A model generated the notes under the pieces. It was not told where the DNA came from and did no database searches. It was given only the letters and a program-made list of their open reading frames with translations. The position numbers and the translations under genes are program-made. Below, in pieces: positions 25,118 to 38,040 of a stretch of 64,000 bases of DNA. The DNA comes from Adiantum capillus-veneris (taxonomy: Eukaryota; Streptophyta; Polypodiopsida; Polypodiales; Pteridaceae): NCBI GenBank assembly GCA_014529385.2, contig CM043964.1, positions 5,289,997 to 5,353,996 on the forward strand. Reading direction: 5' to 3'. How positions within the stretch are numbered: the stretch's first letter is position 1; each line of letters opens with the position of its first letter.

Positions 25118-26359
25118 CACTGTCTGCGGGACCCCTCCCCTTAGTGAGCAATAGCGACCTCGCTATTGGGGGGGAAGCTTGCCCTCAAAAAGGTTAGGTC
25201 CCTAAGGGTCGTGGGAACGGGCACCCTGTCGGGCGCTGCCATGTCATCTACTGACGACCACAAAATTTCTACACGTGGGTGCATGCGCCACTGGCACCAC
25301 CTCTCGTGGCTATTGTCTCCACACCAGCCCCCTCGCACCACCATGCCTGCCAACGGGGCCCGCCATTGCCATGAGCTCCAGCTCCTTTGCATGCTCTTAA
25401 GGAAGGTCACACCCCAGGTCATATAGGGTGGGCACTTGAGCCCGTCCTGTGCATACGGCACTAACCCATGCCACGTTTCCTCTCCTTGTTCAACTGCACC
25501 CTCATGGGTTCTCAAAAGAAGACCATCACTCTCCAAAAACCAAACCCCATGCATGATTTCAACCCATCACCCTTCTCTGTTCATTGAGCCGATGGCCCTA
25601 CTATAACTTCCCACCAAAAACTTGGGTTTCGGACTTCACCTCCTCCAGCTCCCTCTGTGTTTTTCCCTTTTGGGGGCCTTAAGCGGCGCCTCCCAAATCA
25701 AAAGAAAAACATCTGACGTTCCACTCTCGCCACAAATTTCTAGATTTGACTTGCAATAACTCCCCCACTCCGAGCTCCGATTGGGATTTTGTCAATTCCT
25801 CCTAGCTCCACATGATGCATACTATCACCGAGAACCTTGGCGGGCTCCAAGAAATCACCACATGAACATTTTCCAATGGGGCCAAACCACCCCAGAACTG
25901 ACCCCCATCCAAACTTTGTGGGCTCATATCTTGCAATTCGTAGCTCCGATCATCAATCTAAAAAGACTGACATACTCCATAAATTGAGTACTCCAGCACT
26001 ATCATCTCACACCCACTTCCCTGGCCTAGTCACACATATCCACCCTGTCGAGATTTGCCTTCAAACTAGCATCTCTCTCTACATAGCTCTGTTCGACGTG
26101 CCGTCTGGACCATCATGGAAAGCACAATGGATACCACATTCTAGCACAAAACATCAACATATTGGGCATAGAAGGCCATCACCCTGTTTAGCTCTTTGCA
26201 ACACACCTTTGACCTAAAAAACCATAGTAGGCATACATTTCCATAGGCATTGGGCTGCCCAGGGACTCCATACCTGCTCTAGCCTTCTGCATTGCACCTG
26301 CGTGCAGCCTTTGCATGGCATAGATCACTTTCCAGCTCGGACCAACTTTGGATGCACCA

Positions 26360-27880
26360 GCGTTGAAGATCCCGAGGATTGGTAAGCAGGTTTTGAGTTA
26401 TGGCTGTTATCGATGCATATGTTGATGGATGCGGAAAAGCTACAGATGGTGCCGCTATTGATGCAAGGATGAGCCAAGATTTAGTTCGATGGTGTAAAGG
26501 GCAGTGATGGAGGATCATGGTAGAGGCTGCAAAGTTAGTTTTTGGAGCAGTTTTGAGAGGGGGTTACTGCAGAGGAAGCTGGTGCCAAGCTGAAGGTGGT
26601 ACGCGAGGATGTGAGTAAGGATTTTTCTATTTTCCTTGAGCAGTTTGAAGCATGTTGGGAGTAGTTAGAGGTTTCTACTGGGGTAAAAAGCAATCAATAT
26701 TTGAAGTTGTCAAAGTTTCTAGTGTGCTTGCATCCAAGGATTAGAGAAAAGGCTGAGGATGGTGCAAATACCTATGAAGACATGGTCTATCTGGACAATA
26801 TGAAGAGCAAAAAAATAAAGTGGAAGCTGAAATTGTGCGTGTTGAAGCCCGCAAATTACGTGCCCATTGCGGGGCAGGAAAGTGTTCTTTGGTCCGCCGA
26901 CCAGAGGAGGTTCCAATTGTTCAAAGTGCAGAGCCTATTGAGGTAAGGCTTATGGTAGGTTATGTTCCTTGGAGACTTCCAGTTTGTGATGTGTATGTGC
27001 CGAGGGTGGACGAGCTTGTCAGCGAGGTGAAGTTCCCTGTTGAGGTGAACCAAGGTGCAAGAGTGAGAGTAGATGTTGAGGTTATAGTGCAGCTTAAAGA
27101 GGTAAATCCTGTTCTTGTGGAAAGTCTGCATGAAAAGGTAGTAGAATGCAATCGGGTTGCAGATATCGAGGGTTTAGAAGTTGATGGAAAAAATGAGCAA
27201 AGTCTTGAAGATGGTCAATATTTTATGGAACAACAAGCGAATGAGGATGCAGATACAGAGCTGGTGTATACTATCGATGATGAAGAAGATACATGAGTTT
27301 CTAGGAGACAAGCGAGGATGATAGAGTGGATGAGTCCACATCCTATGGCGAAGAGACGGAGTCTGACAAACCTGAGTTGATAAAGGTAAAGATGCCTTAT
27401 TATATGTTTGATGATATGGTAGTAGCCAATGTTCAAGGAGAGCAGGGAATGGAGCAAGCCATTGTTCTTGATGTAGACCAAGTGGAGCCGTCTAGGCCTA
27501 CAAGTGATGGTATGCAGGTAAAGCTGGTATGTGTTGCCATGCTAATGAAAGTGGTGGTGGAATGTGCCATGGTGGTGCAACAGGTGTAGAGTTTTTCCAG
27601 GAGGGGTAGAGTAGCCGTGCCTATGGAGGAAGACAAGGAGGATGCAGTAGAGAACGAGTTTCTCTCTTCCTTGGTGGAGCATGTTACAACGGTAAGAGAA
27701 ATGCTTGAAGAGCAGGTGGTTGAAGTTGATAAACACGTGGTTTGGATCGACTTGAAGGGCCGGTTGATGAGGAGGATCTCGATGATGCTAGAATTTAGTG
27801 CATGGCAGGTAAGAAGAGCAGTGTGGAGTCAAAGATGGAGGTACTTCCTATGTAGCCAAAGCACTTATGGCGGGTGATGT
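26360..27880 (+). pseudogene. Gag-like gene of element A, downstream part
   Basis: Resumes the gag domain broken at position 111: VEDPEDW, then FELWLLSMHMLMDAEKL (about 26375-26440) and LVCLHPRIREKAEDG (26720 onwards). Acidic segments follow (26820-27296, 27326-27589, 27617-27877). Each block has a counterpart in element B on the other strand, for example YGEETESDKPEL against YGEQTEPDEAER. Stops are scattered, so it is dead. The gag assignment rests on the WLADFELW-type block; the acidic second half is not a family I recognise. Confidence 0.65.
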
Positions 27881-28558
27881 GGATCCCAAGGTGGTTTCCA
27901 AGCTTTTCAGGGAGGTTATTGCGTGGTTGTTGTGTTGTGCAATGGGCTGTTGGATAGGTACAGGATTTGCTAGAAGAAGACCTCACTTTACATGGCTAGG
28001 ACAATGGGACAGGTATGTCAGGTATGTTTTTGGTTGATGAAGTTGTTGATGTGTATGGGGGTGCTTTTTTGTGAGTGGACAGTTTGCCATTGAGTGAATG
28101 GAGTAGTAGAAGTATGATGTTGGCGGTTTGGATATGTCGTTGGTTAGGTGCCTTGGTGTGGCACTATGCAAGGGTGTTACAGATGGGTGGAAGACACCAA
28201 TGTCATGTGTTTGATCCAGGAAAAAGCTAGGTGATGCAGGGGGTGGGGCAACCCACTTGAAGGTTTGGTAGTAGCCAGAATAAGACTATGTATATATGGT
28301 TTTGGTTTTCTCATAGTGTGTGCCAAGTTTTGCAGTTAGAAAAGGAATAAATCTCTTTTTTGGTTAAGCAAATATGCTCAACTGGGGGGTGGGCAATGAT
28401 GGTGTAGCCAAACCTGGTTGACCATAGAAGATGGCATGGGCAGACATGTGTACGCTAGCAGAAGCATGGAAAAGGGCTAGAGCAGCTATGAAGATCATGG
28501 GCACACAGGTGGTAGTGGATATGTATGGTTGATGTGATTTACAGGCCAAGAAACGCTA
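27881..28558 (+). other. 3' untranslated interior of element A
   Basis: No long frame. A stretch at about 28210-28260 is similar to minus-strand 19030-18970 of element B, so it is ordinary family sequence. Confidence 0.5.
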
Positions 28559-28573
28559 CAAAGGGGGGTAATT
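28559..28573 (+). promoter_or_regulatory. Polypurine tract of element A
   Basis: CAAAGGGGGGTAATT immediately before the LTR start TGGG at 28574. Confidence 0.65.
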
Positions 28574-29698
28574 TGGGTAGTAGATGAAGAAGGTGGAAGG
28601 TGTAGTCTTTGGGCCTAGAAATGTAGAGCTTGAAGTACTGAAGGAGCAGGTCTAGATGGCTCATCAAACAGATCTACGGAGGCCAAGATCTTTGAGTTTG
28701 AAGGTGCGGTGCATTGCAGATCCTTGCCAGGCAGGGCAGCTGGGGACAAGTGGCCCAAGTGGATGTCAGTGTATAGATGCATAGTGCTCAAGTTATGGAG
28801 CATGCTCTTCTTTTTCGATTGCAGATCGGAGCTATGGACTATAGGATATGGCCATTTGAAGTTTTGCTCGAGGCCAGGTTGGTGCCCACCTGACCACATG
28901 GGGAAGCATGCCATCTAGGATTTTTTGGGCCTCGACTGAGTTTGAGAAGGTTCTATACGGTGTATGAAGATAACAGGAATTGACGGCTCGTCGAACGGAG
29001 TAGCGATGGTGGAGATATTGAAGGTCAAATTTGGGGGTGCTTTGCAAACAGGGAGTATACAGATGGTTTTGTCGGGTATTGGCGGTTTCAGATAACACTC
29101 TCGGAGGAGTCCAAAGGGGATGAGGTTTGCACGGCTTGTAGCCAACACAATGGAGATCCAACACAGCTTGATGGCTCGATCATCGGATCCCTTGGCATCA
29201 AACCATAGTGCACTCAAGTTGGGGACAAAAAAAAAGTATTGGTTGCATTTTTTATAGTGAACTTGGCAAGGCTTTGGAGATCATTTACCAGAGGGTGCCA
29301 CATGGCAGGCTGGATATTCCCACATGCACGGATGGAGGCTCAAAAGGAAGGGGTTAACATCTGGGCCATGAGCTCTATGTGGAGTGTATGAGGGAGTGAG
29401 ATCTCCCTTGGAGCGTGGCGATGGCGGAGCGCACTAGGAGCTGCATCGGCGGTGCTTGGGGCTACGTCTGGAGATTTCAGCCAGTAAGGGTGGCATGTTG
29501 GCCCCATGGTTGACGGTCGATGGTTCTGCGTGGTGGAGCGGTGGAGGTACAGAGGGATGAGGTGGCAGGCACTTGATAAGGGTCCGGTTCCTGCGCCCGT
29601 TGGGGCCCCCAATTTTTGAAGAGTAAAGTCACCCCCCCCCCCCTCCCCCATCGCCAGTGCTCCGGGAGGCGTGTGTCTTGTGACAAGCAACAATAAGG

Positions 29699-29779
<81 letters not shown>

Positions 29780-30522
29780 GCCAAGCAATTTCAACAAGCC
29801 AAGCCAGGCGGCCTAAAGGGTGAGTTCAATGAGCAAGAGGGTGGCCGAATCTGGTAGACAAAGGACAAAGGGAGGTGCCCCCTATGCAATTGTTTCCAAA
29901 AAAGAAGTGAACTAGGTGTGTGCAATGCAAGGATAATGTTAATGTGAGCTCAAGTGGAAGTGTACGAGCTAGAGAAGCTCTCATTTTTTCCTTTTTGGGT
30001 CTCTTAGCCACCCCTATAAAAGGATGTGAACGTGATATCGAACGGGCTTTTTGTGAATGTGGCTTTTGGCCATTTGAGGGTTTTTGTCTCTTGAAGCTTC
30101 TGCTATTAGGCTTTTTTGGTTGAGGGTTGTGCCGGCCCAAAGAATTGATTGTACATGGTTGTGTATATGCAAAGAAGACATCATTGGTGTCCCTTGGCGT
30201 CATACCCACTTCCCCCTTCTCTTATTTGCTTATGTGCATGTGTTTCCGGGCGTATATTGGCGTGTGTGTCCCCCCCGAGGTTTGTCGTGCAAAGGAAGAC
30301 AGAGAGATGTTGTGTGCATGCAAAAGGCTACGAATTGGGTAGAGCATAATGATTGAGTCTGTTCCGTGCGTTGCAAAGCTTGTGTGCGTATGGTTGTGTG
30401 GACGCGGTGGTTTGCTTGTGGATAGTGTCGAGTTTTGAAGGTGAACTCTAGTGGACTGGGGTGCTGGTATATAATGAGACATTGTGTTGTGTGTTGGGTG
30501 TGTTCCCCTTTCCCCCTCTCCA
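28574..30522 (+). repeat. 3' LTR of element A
   Basis: 1949 bp. Its end (CCCCTTTCCCCCTCTCCA) and the block GTGGACTGGGGTGCTG at about 30450 match the minus-strand end of B LTRs, and its GA tract matches their CT tract. Similarity is patchy, so A and B are distant members of one family. Confidence 0.7.
29701..29775. repeat. (GA)n microsatellite in A LTR
   Basis: About 37 GA units, the same strand-relative position as the CT tracts of the B LTRs. Confidence 0.97.
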
Positions 30523-30590
30523 ACGTTGACGAATAAAGTAATGTAAATGGTGTTAGAGTTCGATTTTAGATGTGTATTTAGTAATCAGTT

Positions 30591-33500
30591 ATGTTTGAGT
30601 TTGCCGATCTTAAGAAGATGGTGAAAGGATATGAGTGGAACTACGTAGATGAATTGGTTAGTGGAAAGACTACATCAAAGTTGACTTATAAGAACCGCGG
30701 CCATAATTTTAGCAAAAATGCTCACAGGATAAAGAACATGTGCTCAAAATTCCTCGAAAGGTTTTAGCTTGCAAATACCCCCCAAGAGGTATTGAAGAAT
30801 AATTTTTGGAGTGGGCGCTCAGGGCAAAGAGAGCACATCTTCAGGGGAAAAAAAAGGGAGGTCCCAAAATGATGGCTTCATCTATGGCTAGGGACATTGA
30901 GATGACACTCTAGAATGATCAAAACCCTCCCTCAACCCCTACTTCAAGTCAAGGAGGATTTCATTCCTCCTTTGTTGGGGATTATAGCTCTAATCCTACC
31001 GGAAGCTCTGCTAACAGAAGCGAAAGTGAAGCATGGACTGGAGAAGAACCTGCACCAATTAAGTGATCCTACTTTGCATCACGCATTTGGGAAACAATGG
31101 CTACTTGAACTCCATCTTAAGTGGACACAAGCATTTGTTGCATGTGGAATTCCTTTTAATGTCATTCAAAATCCTATCTTCAAAGATGCTTTAATGAGCA
31201 TAGCGAAGAAGAGTTTTGTGCTACCTCATTATAATAAGATACGTACAGGATATTTTGATAAAGTGAAAACTACATTAGAGAATATTTTAAAGCACACAAC
31301 TCTTGATTATGTGTCATAGTATGGGTGCATAATTGCTCTAGATGGATGGAAAATTTGTCAAAAGAAACCATTGATTAATGTGAGGTTGATTTGTCCAAGA
31401 GGTTCCATCTTTCTTGAAGTGATCGGTACATCCCTGAAAGAGAGAACTAGTTGATATCTTGCTGGTGTATATGAGCGTTCTATTAGAAGAGCATGAGGAC
31501 CTAAAAATGTGATAGCTATTGTCACAAATAATGCATCTAACTGCAAAGAAGTTGGAAAACCATTTGAACCAACATATCTAGAGATTACATGGGTTTCATG
31601 TGTTGCTCACAATTTGAATCTACTCTTAACACTAGGTTGGTAACCTAACAGGACATAAAAGTGTCCTTTCAGGGTTTTAAAAAAAACCTCCAAAACCATA
31701 GTAGATCCACTCATTTTATAAATCCTTTCATGAGGTTATAATTCAAGGCCTACTACACATGGAAAAATTAGGAAACTTGTAAAATTTCTCATCTTTTGGT
31801 CACACCAAGCCTCCAAAGTTGATGGACCAGTACATTTTCATCAAAACAGTCATTTCTTGCGCTTTGTTGCATAAAAATAAGATTAGGGATTTTTGTAGGA
31901 CTTGAGATAAATTCCCTAGTTAACTTCAATGGGTTGGTGATCAGAATATATGATTGCTTCTCACTCACTATTTTTTGTTTTGCCAAAAGAAATAGGTACA
32001 AAAAAGTTAAATTTTTACCATTCTGCAAACCTATCATCAAAGTTTCTATAGCCACGCTCAATACAAATAATATATGCGTGTTTTCTTAGTTCCCTATTAT
32101 CCTTTAGGTTCATAAGGAGCCATGGAGCATGTCAAAAGAATAATACATCTCTTACCAAGGGGAATCTTGGGGACAAAGATGAAGTGCTAAATACAGCAAA
32201 CATGAAAAAATTGGGTTCAACATTATGAGTTGTAGAATCCCATAGAAACTATTCAATATCTAGCCAAATTTCATCCTTATGACTAGATATGGTTACTACC
32301 TACAAAATGCATGTAGTTGTCACAAGAAACTAACAATATTGAAAAAGCTATACTTGATATACTAGAATGTTCCGTTTTCTTCTATAATTGAAAAAATCAA
32401 CCATCGTTGTCTACTATGCAAAATAGGGTATTAGGTGCCCCAAAACTCAAGGAATATTAGCTTTATGTTACAATATGCGACATAGAAAATCAAAACTGCA
32501 TTTGGATATCATGAAAGCCACCAAAAAATCATAGAAGAGCTAAAATTGGCTAAAAAACATGATTTGACAATTTTTGTAATTTGGTAATAACTTACAACTT
32601 TAACATTTATTTTTCCCTAGAAGCATCAGGACATGTTGAGGACTAATAAAGATAGTTCTCTAGCATTATAGACCTCACAAACATGAATTCTAGAGTGGTA
32701 TAGTTGCAAAAAGTTGAAAAAAGCCAAAAATAGGACCTGTTTTTTCACACAGTTTAGGTTGTGAAATGTTGTGCAAGGACAAGGTTAAAGATGGAATTGA
32801 TATTCCAAAAAAATGTCGAGTTTTTTTCAGCTCATGAGACAACTTTCTAGACAGATAGCACCTCAAAATCCACTTTGAAACTCTTGACATAATTCAAGGA
32901 AAATGGTCACTTAACAGGACATAAAAGTGTCCCATTACCAACCTAGTGTAAAGGACTTTGGGAAAGTTCCTTCTATTAAGCAAACTCTTCTAGATGCAAA
33001 CCACTTGGTGAAGTTTATAAGAGAGCATTCATTTTCTTACGCTTTGTTTAGAACCAAGTCCCCTACCAAAAATTTACATATTTTTTGTGTGACCCGTTTT
33101 GCGATAGCATATTACGTTCTCTCTACACTACAGCAGGTTAAAGCAACCCTTGTTGAAACAATGGCAAATAAAAGAAGGGACATTTGGCTTGATAAATATC
33201 CCAAGTATGAACCTGCTGCTTCCAAATGCTATCAGCTTGTAAACTCTCCTATTTTTTTGGAAAAAAATAGACAAAATTGTTATTGTCACGGAACCCTTCA
33301 CTCATCTGATACGATAAGTGCACAAAGAAGCATTTATCTTTGGATGAGTTTACTGGTACATGCATGAAGCCACTCGCAAGTTAAAAGACTGTACATCTTA
33401 TGAAAGAAAAGAGAAAGCCATGATGATGTCGTTTGTCAAAAGACAATGGGAGCAGTTGCATACTTCTTTACATGCAGCAGGTTTTGTCTTAGATCCCAAG

Positions 33501-34035
33501 TTCCAGATGCACAAGCAATCTTCAAACAATGAAGTGATCAATGATTTAAAGAATGTGTGTGCTCAACTATTAGGCAATGTGGATGGACAGTGGCATACAC
33601 ACAGAAGACAGCATATACTAGCAGAGAAGGAATATTTGGGGATCCTTGGCATATAGATGCTATCAAGACAATGAGCACACCAGTTTGGTGAAAAGAGTAT
33701 CGTGGAGAAAAAGTGTAACTTCAACATGTGGCTGTGAGAGTATTGTCTATTGCTGCCTCAAGTGGTAGCTGTGAAAGAAATTGGTCTTCGTTTGCTTTTG
33801 TGCATACTAAATGAGCTGCGGACTTGGTGTATGTATTTTTTAACATGCGACTTATGCATAAGCCAACAAAGTTATCCACACGTGCCAGAGAAGAAAGCTT
33901 CCGGCGCTTATAAACACACCAAGAAATTTAAAATGAGCTCTACTCTGATGATAAAATGAAATGAAACCCGGAAGATATTGATGCAGAATGTTCAAATGTC
34001 GAAGAAATTGATGGCATGGTGTCTGTGATTGCGGG
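30591..34035 (+). pseudogene. hAT-type transposase pseudogene
   Basis: Starts MFEFADLKKMVKGYEW with a BED-like N-terminal region that has lost clear zinc ligands. 31100-31635 encodes a DUF659-like core: FVACGIPFNVIQNPIF, YDK-type ILKHTTLDYVS, then ALDGWK, IVTNNASNCKEVG and WVSCVAHNLNLLL. After the CACTA insertion (31630-32948) coding resumes with KDFGKVPSIKQTLLDANHLV. It ends with the hAT dimerisation motif: VLSIAASSGSCERNWSSFAF at about 33735, then ADLVYVFFNMRLM. Stops at 30764, 31317, 31452, 31494, 33655 and elsewhere, plus frame changes, rule out a working enzyme. hAT transposases cut and paste elements with 8 bp TSDs. I could not identify its own terminal repeats. Confidence 0.85.
31630..32948. 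mobile_element. Non-autonomous CACTA (En/Spm-type) transposon inside the hAT gene
   Basis: Perfect 14 bp terminal inverted repeats CACTAGGTTGGTAA, flanked by a 3 bp duplication TAA (31627-31629 and 32949-32951). Both CACTA ends and the 3 bp TSD are hallmarks of the superfamily. Near each end the block TAACAGGACATAAAAGTGTCC occurs in the same orientation. The 1.3 kb interior has no transposase frame, so it was moved by an enzyme supplied elsewhere. Confidence 0.92.
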
Positions 34036-34379
34036 GACGGATGAGCTATTAAAGTTTGTACTATATTCTCAATTAATTTTTCAATGCAAAAGTTATGTGG
34101 AGTTTAGCTTCACAATCTCTCTCTCTCTCTCTCCATCTGCTCTCTATCATTGTCAAAAAGAGGGAGGAAGATAGAACATAACTTACACAATTACAACAAC
34201 ATTCGTCATGTCCATTTGTTCCAACAAATAGAGATTTACATACCAAAAAGAGGTTTTAGTTACAAATCTTGAGATTTAAGATACAAAAACAGCTTAGTAT
34301 TTTTTGGGAGATTTAATTTAAATCATGGGCTTGTTCTCCAAAGAGATCAGATACACAAAATTTTGAATTTCCAAATGAA
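34036..34379. other. Gene-free stretch
   Basis: AT-rich with a short CT run at 34117-34133. Nothing else recognised. Confidence 0.5.
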
Positions 34380-35883
34380 TCACTTGGATTCACATTGCCT
34401 ATCTCTTCTTCATTTAAAGGCCCATACCTTGCTGTGTGCAATGCCAACTTTCTTTCTAGCTCTACTATACGAGTGTGTAGCATGGATGGGCCTCTCCTTG
34501 ACTTGCCAAATCCACGTCTTGGGTTCCAATCTTCTCAATGACCACGGTTTCTTCAAGAAAACATGTGTAGCCTCTCTTGCGAGGAGGATCTTCTTGATTG
34601 CTTCCCGTGCATGAATCTTCTTGGTTGAGCGTCCTTTGCCAACGCCTCATGTAGTGGGACGATGATTCCAATCTAGTTTGAGCCACAATACACAATAACA
34701 ATAGCATTGTTGCACAAAGTAAATTGCCACTTGATTATTATTTGGTGGCAATATTTACACTTGGATAAATGAAAGACTATATATATTAGATGCTTTGGTG
34801 AAAGGAGGAGGATTGGTGCTGATATTTTCAAGGGTAGTCCATGGATAATCTCACTCAAATTGAGCTCTAGTTTGAGGGGTGAGATTTGGCAGCTTGGAAA
34901 ATGTTGCCAAAGTTTTTGATGGTATACTTTGTTCCCAGTCCGCAATGCCAGCATACACTCCTTGCTTGACAAAATGTAGTAGAGTAGTTCTAGTGCGTAG
35001 ATCATTGTGAATGAAGTTGTGACTATACACAAATTTCATCGTCTGTAGAAGAGTGTTTCATCGTCTGTAGAAGAGTGTTGTAGATTTGCAAAATGTTGTA
35101 TGTGAACTGTTGTACAATGCCAGATGTGTGTTCAAACTCTTTGATTCCAAGCTTGCTTCCATCATGATGACATGCCTAAATCCACTGCTCAAGGTGACCT
35201 CCATTCCAAAGCTTGAAGGTCAACATAGGCCTTTCTCTATAACGAATAAGAGCACGGGGCAATATCATGTCACAATGTTGAACAGTTGTAGCAGTTGCCT
35301 CCTCTAGCATAATTTGTAATGTTGGCTTGCTTCCTATCTGTTCCTTGTAGATCTTTGCCACATAGACAAGACCTTTGAAGAGAGGATGGGCCACTGAAAC
35401 TTGTTTCACATTTGCAAAACACCCCTCACCTAATTGGGGTGCTTGCAAGTGAAAGATAGGATGCTCCCCAAGTAAGTGTAGGACAGGAGGACATGTCGTA
35501 TCATCCAGGTGTACAACTAAGGGCTCAACACCTGAAGGAGGAGGTACATCCTCTTTTTTCCTAGGACATTTTGAAGAGCCTTCGATCTTATCCTTGCTCT
35601 TCAATTCTAAATGTAGTTGTGCCACAAGCTCCATTTGCTCTTTGATTCCATGTTTGGTTTTGATTTTTGGATGAACCATACTCTCAAAACTTCTAGTGAT
35701 CTGGCCTAATAATTTCCTTACTATGTTATGCATCATTCCATTAGTGCATAGAGCTGGGTCAAATGAGACAGGGAATGCACTGCATAGCTTCAGCCAACAC
35801 TGTTCCACAAGTTCAATCATGAAATCATTGAGCTTTGCTTGCAGGGGATCAAATTCCCGTTGCAAATGATCATTTGGCTGTTG
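34380..35883 (-). pseudogene. Protein kinase pseudogene
   Basis: Minus-strand frame 35865-35176 has an N-terminal region of about 135 residues, then kinase N-lobe features: glycine loop LGEGCFANVKQV, ATP lysine in VYVAKIYKE, a C-helix Glu in MLEEATATTV and a hinge-like LTFKLWNGGHLEQWI, then a TAG. Further on (35039-34851) is the catalytic loop HNFIHNDLRTRTTLL (usual HRDLKxxN) and IADWE in place of DFG. A 22 bp tandem duplication at about 35040-35083 shifts the frame between hinge and catalytic loop. The C-lobe continues in other frames to about 34380. Substrate and subfamily unknown. The altered HRD and DFG suggest that its relatives may already be atypical kinases. Confidence 0.72.
35040..35083. 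repeat. 22 bp tandem duplication in kinase pseudogene
   Basis: CATCGTCTGTAGAAGAGTGT(T) occurs twice in a row. 22 is not a multiple of three, so it shifts the frame. Confidence 0.95.
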
Positions 35884-36164
35884 CTGACCACTGCGTTATA
35901 GTGTAGGGAGGAGTTATATAGGTTTTAAGGTTTTTTGTTACTGGTTGTTATTATTGTCCATGAAATGTTTTTGTTTAGAACTATTTACAATCATATATGT
36001 CAAATTTATATCTATTCTAGATTTACATTATTTATATTTGCCTTATGTATTTTCAGGCTTCAGTCATGGTAGAGACAAAGTTGACTCGTCAGAATCGCAA
36101 AATCATTTGTGATGCTCTAGTTTTGTCTCTCTATGGAGATTGAGAGATGAAACATATAATAACA
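35884..36164. other. Gene-free stretch upstream of the kinase pseudogene
   Basis: It could hold the promoter of the minus-strand kinase. A plus-strand frame after TTTTCAG at about 36057 (MVETKLTRQNRKIICDALV) is open for about 28 residues only. Not annotated as an exon. Confidence 0.35.
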
Positions 36165-37135
36165 ATCTCCTTGCAGTGCAACATGGAAGTCAACAGCTGT
36201 CAGGGACGAAGGCTGAATACTACCTAACCTCTCTCTACAGTGAGACACGGTGGTCAGCAACAACTAGAGGCAATAAATTTATTAAATCCAATCAACCTGT
36301 AGTGAGATGCGATGGTCAAAACTTTCAGGATCGAAGGATGTAAAATATATATTCCCTCCCTGTAGTGTGACACGGTGGTCAACAACAACCAGAGACAAAG
36401 AATCCATTAAATTCAATCTCCCTATACTGCGACTTGATGGTCAGCAACAACCAAGAACGATGGATTGAAAAACCCTAAACCCCTCCCTACAGTGCGACAT
36501 GGTGGTCATCAACAATCAAAGATGACGAATCTATTAAATTTAATCTTCTTTTGGTGCGACACAATGGTCAACAACAGTCAAGAACGAAAGATTTACAACC
36601 CTAAACCCCTCCCTGCAGTGCAACACAGTGGCCAGCAACAGACAGAGATGAGGAATCTATTAAATCCAATCTTCTTAGAGTGTGACAAGATAGTCAACAA
36701 CAATTAAGAACGAAGGATTTAACAACCATAAACCCCTCCCTGTAGTGCAACACAATGGTCAGCAACAAACAAAGACGAAGAATCTATTAAATCCAATCTT
36801 CTTGCGATGCAACGTGATGGTTAGCAACAGTCAAGAACAAAGAGTTTGGGAACCCTAAACTTCTCTCTACACTGTGACATGGTGGTCTATAACAGAAAAA
36901 GACAAAGAATCTATTTTTTTAAATCAGATCTTTCAGTAGTGCAACGTAATGGTTAGCAGCAATTAGGAACAAAAGATGTAAGATAGCTAACTCCTCCCTG
37001 TAGTGCGATTTGTTAGTCAGCAACAACCACGGATAAAAAATCTAATTGTACAACCTAAGCTACTCCCTATAGTGCAACACGTAGGTTAGCAGTAGTCAAG
37101 GATGAAGCATCTAAAGTATAACCCCCCTTGCAGTG
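36165..37135. repeat. Tandem array of about 127 bp, built from two related halves
   Basis: The landmark CCCTCCCTGTAGTGCAACA recurs with variation near 36351, 36479, 36606, 36734, 36860 and 36990 (step 126-132 bp). Between landmarks a second GTGCGACA-TGGTCA-CAACA block gives each unit an internal half-repeat of about 60 bp. There are about 7 diverged units. Short ORFs within it are chance. Confidence 0.88.
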
Positions 37136-37379
37136 TGTCATAAGGATCAACACAGTCAAGGATGGGTGTCTAAATTTGCAGACTAACACTGAGGTGTGAG
37201 TAAAGCTCCACAACAACAGCATTAGCAAAAACAAGATGAAAACTAACACTGCGGTGCAAGCAAAGATCCACAACAACAGTGTTAGCAAATAAAATTCACC
37301 AAAAAGAAAACATAAAAAATTAGACGAAAAATTACTTGCTCGGCTCAGCCTGCTCTGCTCTCCATTCTCTCTCTTTGTC

Positions 37380-37380
37380 A

Positions 37381-37451
<71 letters not shown>

Positions 37452-37480
37452 ATCTCTATCTCTATCTCTCTCTCGCAAGT
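37380..37480. repeat. (CT)n and CTAT-type microsatellite
   Basis: CT run with one CG interruption at about 37419, passing into TCTATC repeats at 37443-37470. Confidence 0.95.
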
Positions 37481-38040
37481 CACTCTCTAGTGCAACAGTT
37501 CGTTTGAACTGTCGCGGTGCCTTGTTTTATATGGCAAATAGTATTTTGATTGAACTATATTTAGATCAAAATATAGTTTGATCAAAATATGTTTCATTTG
37601 GACATACATGTATAATATGGGTATACAACATATATAACCAAAATATACATACAATTTTTTATATAGGAGCGTATAAATGCAACTTAGTGTGTCAGACATC
37701 AAAAGCTACTTTTAACACATTTTATTTTCTTTTTTAAAAATATTTAAACAATAATGTTTTGTAAATTGCAATCTATTCTAAAGTGTATTTTTTATAATGT
37801 GTTAAACTATTAATTTTTCCCAATCTGTCACTGTCTGATTCCATTTCCATTGTCGATACTGGTTGAAAACATATGAATGAACCTTCTATAGAAGTTGATA
37901 TAGCCCAAGAATGAACTTAATTCAGACACAATTTTGGGTGCCTTAGCTTGTTGGACACATTTCACTTATGATGGACTTTGGTGTATATATTTGGGGGCTA
38001 AAATTACTCCAACCATGTTGAAGAAGGATAGGATTCTTGG
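37481..38040. other. Gene-free stretch before element H
   Basis: AT-rich. Contains ATTTTGATTGAACTATATTT and its near-inverse ATATAGTTTGATCAAAATAT around 37540-37590, a possible short hairpin. No LTR of H recognised. Confidence 0.4.

Noticed and set aside
31646-32930. TAACAGGACATAAAAGTGTCC repeats as LTRs or a second TIR
   Set aside because: They are only about 21 bp, direct, and lie inside the clear CACTA ends, so they are subterminal repeats.
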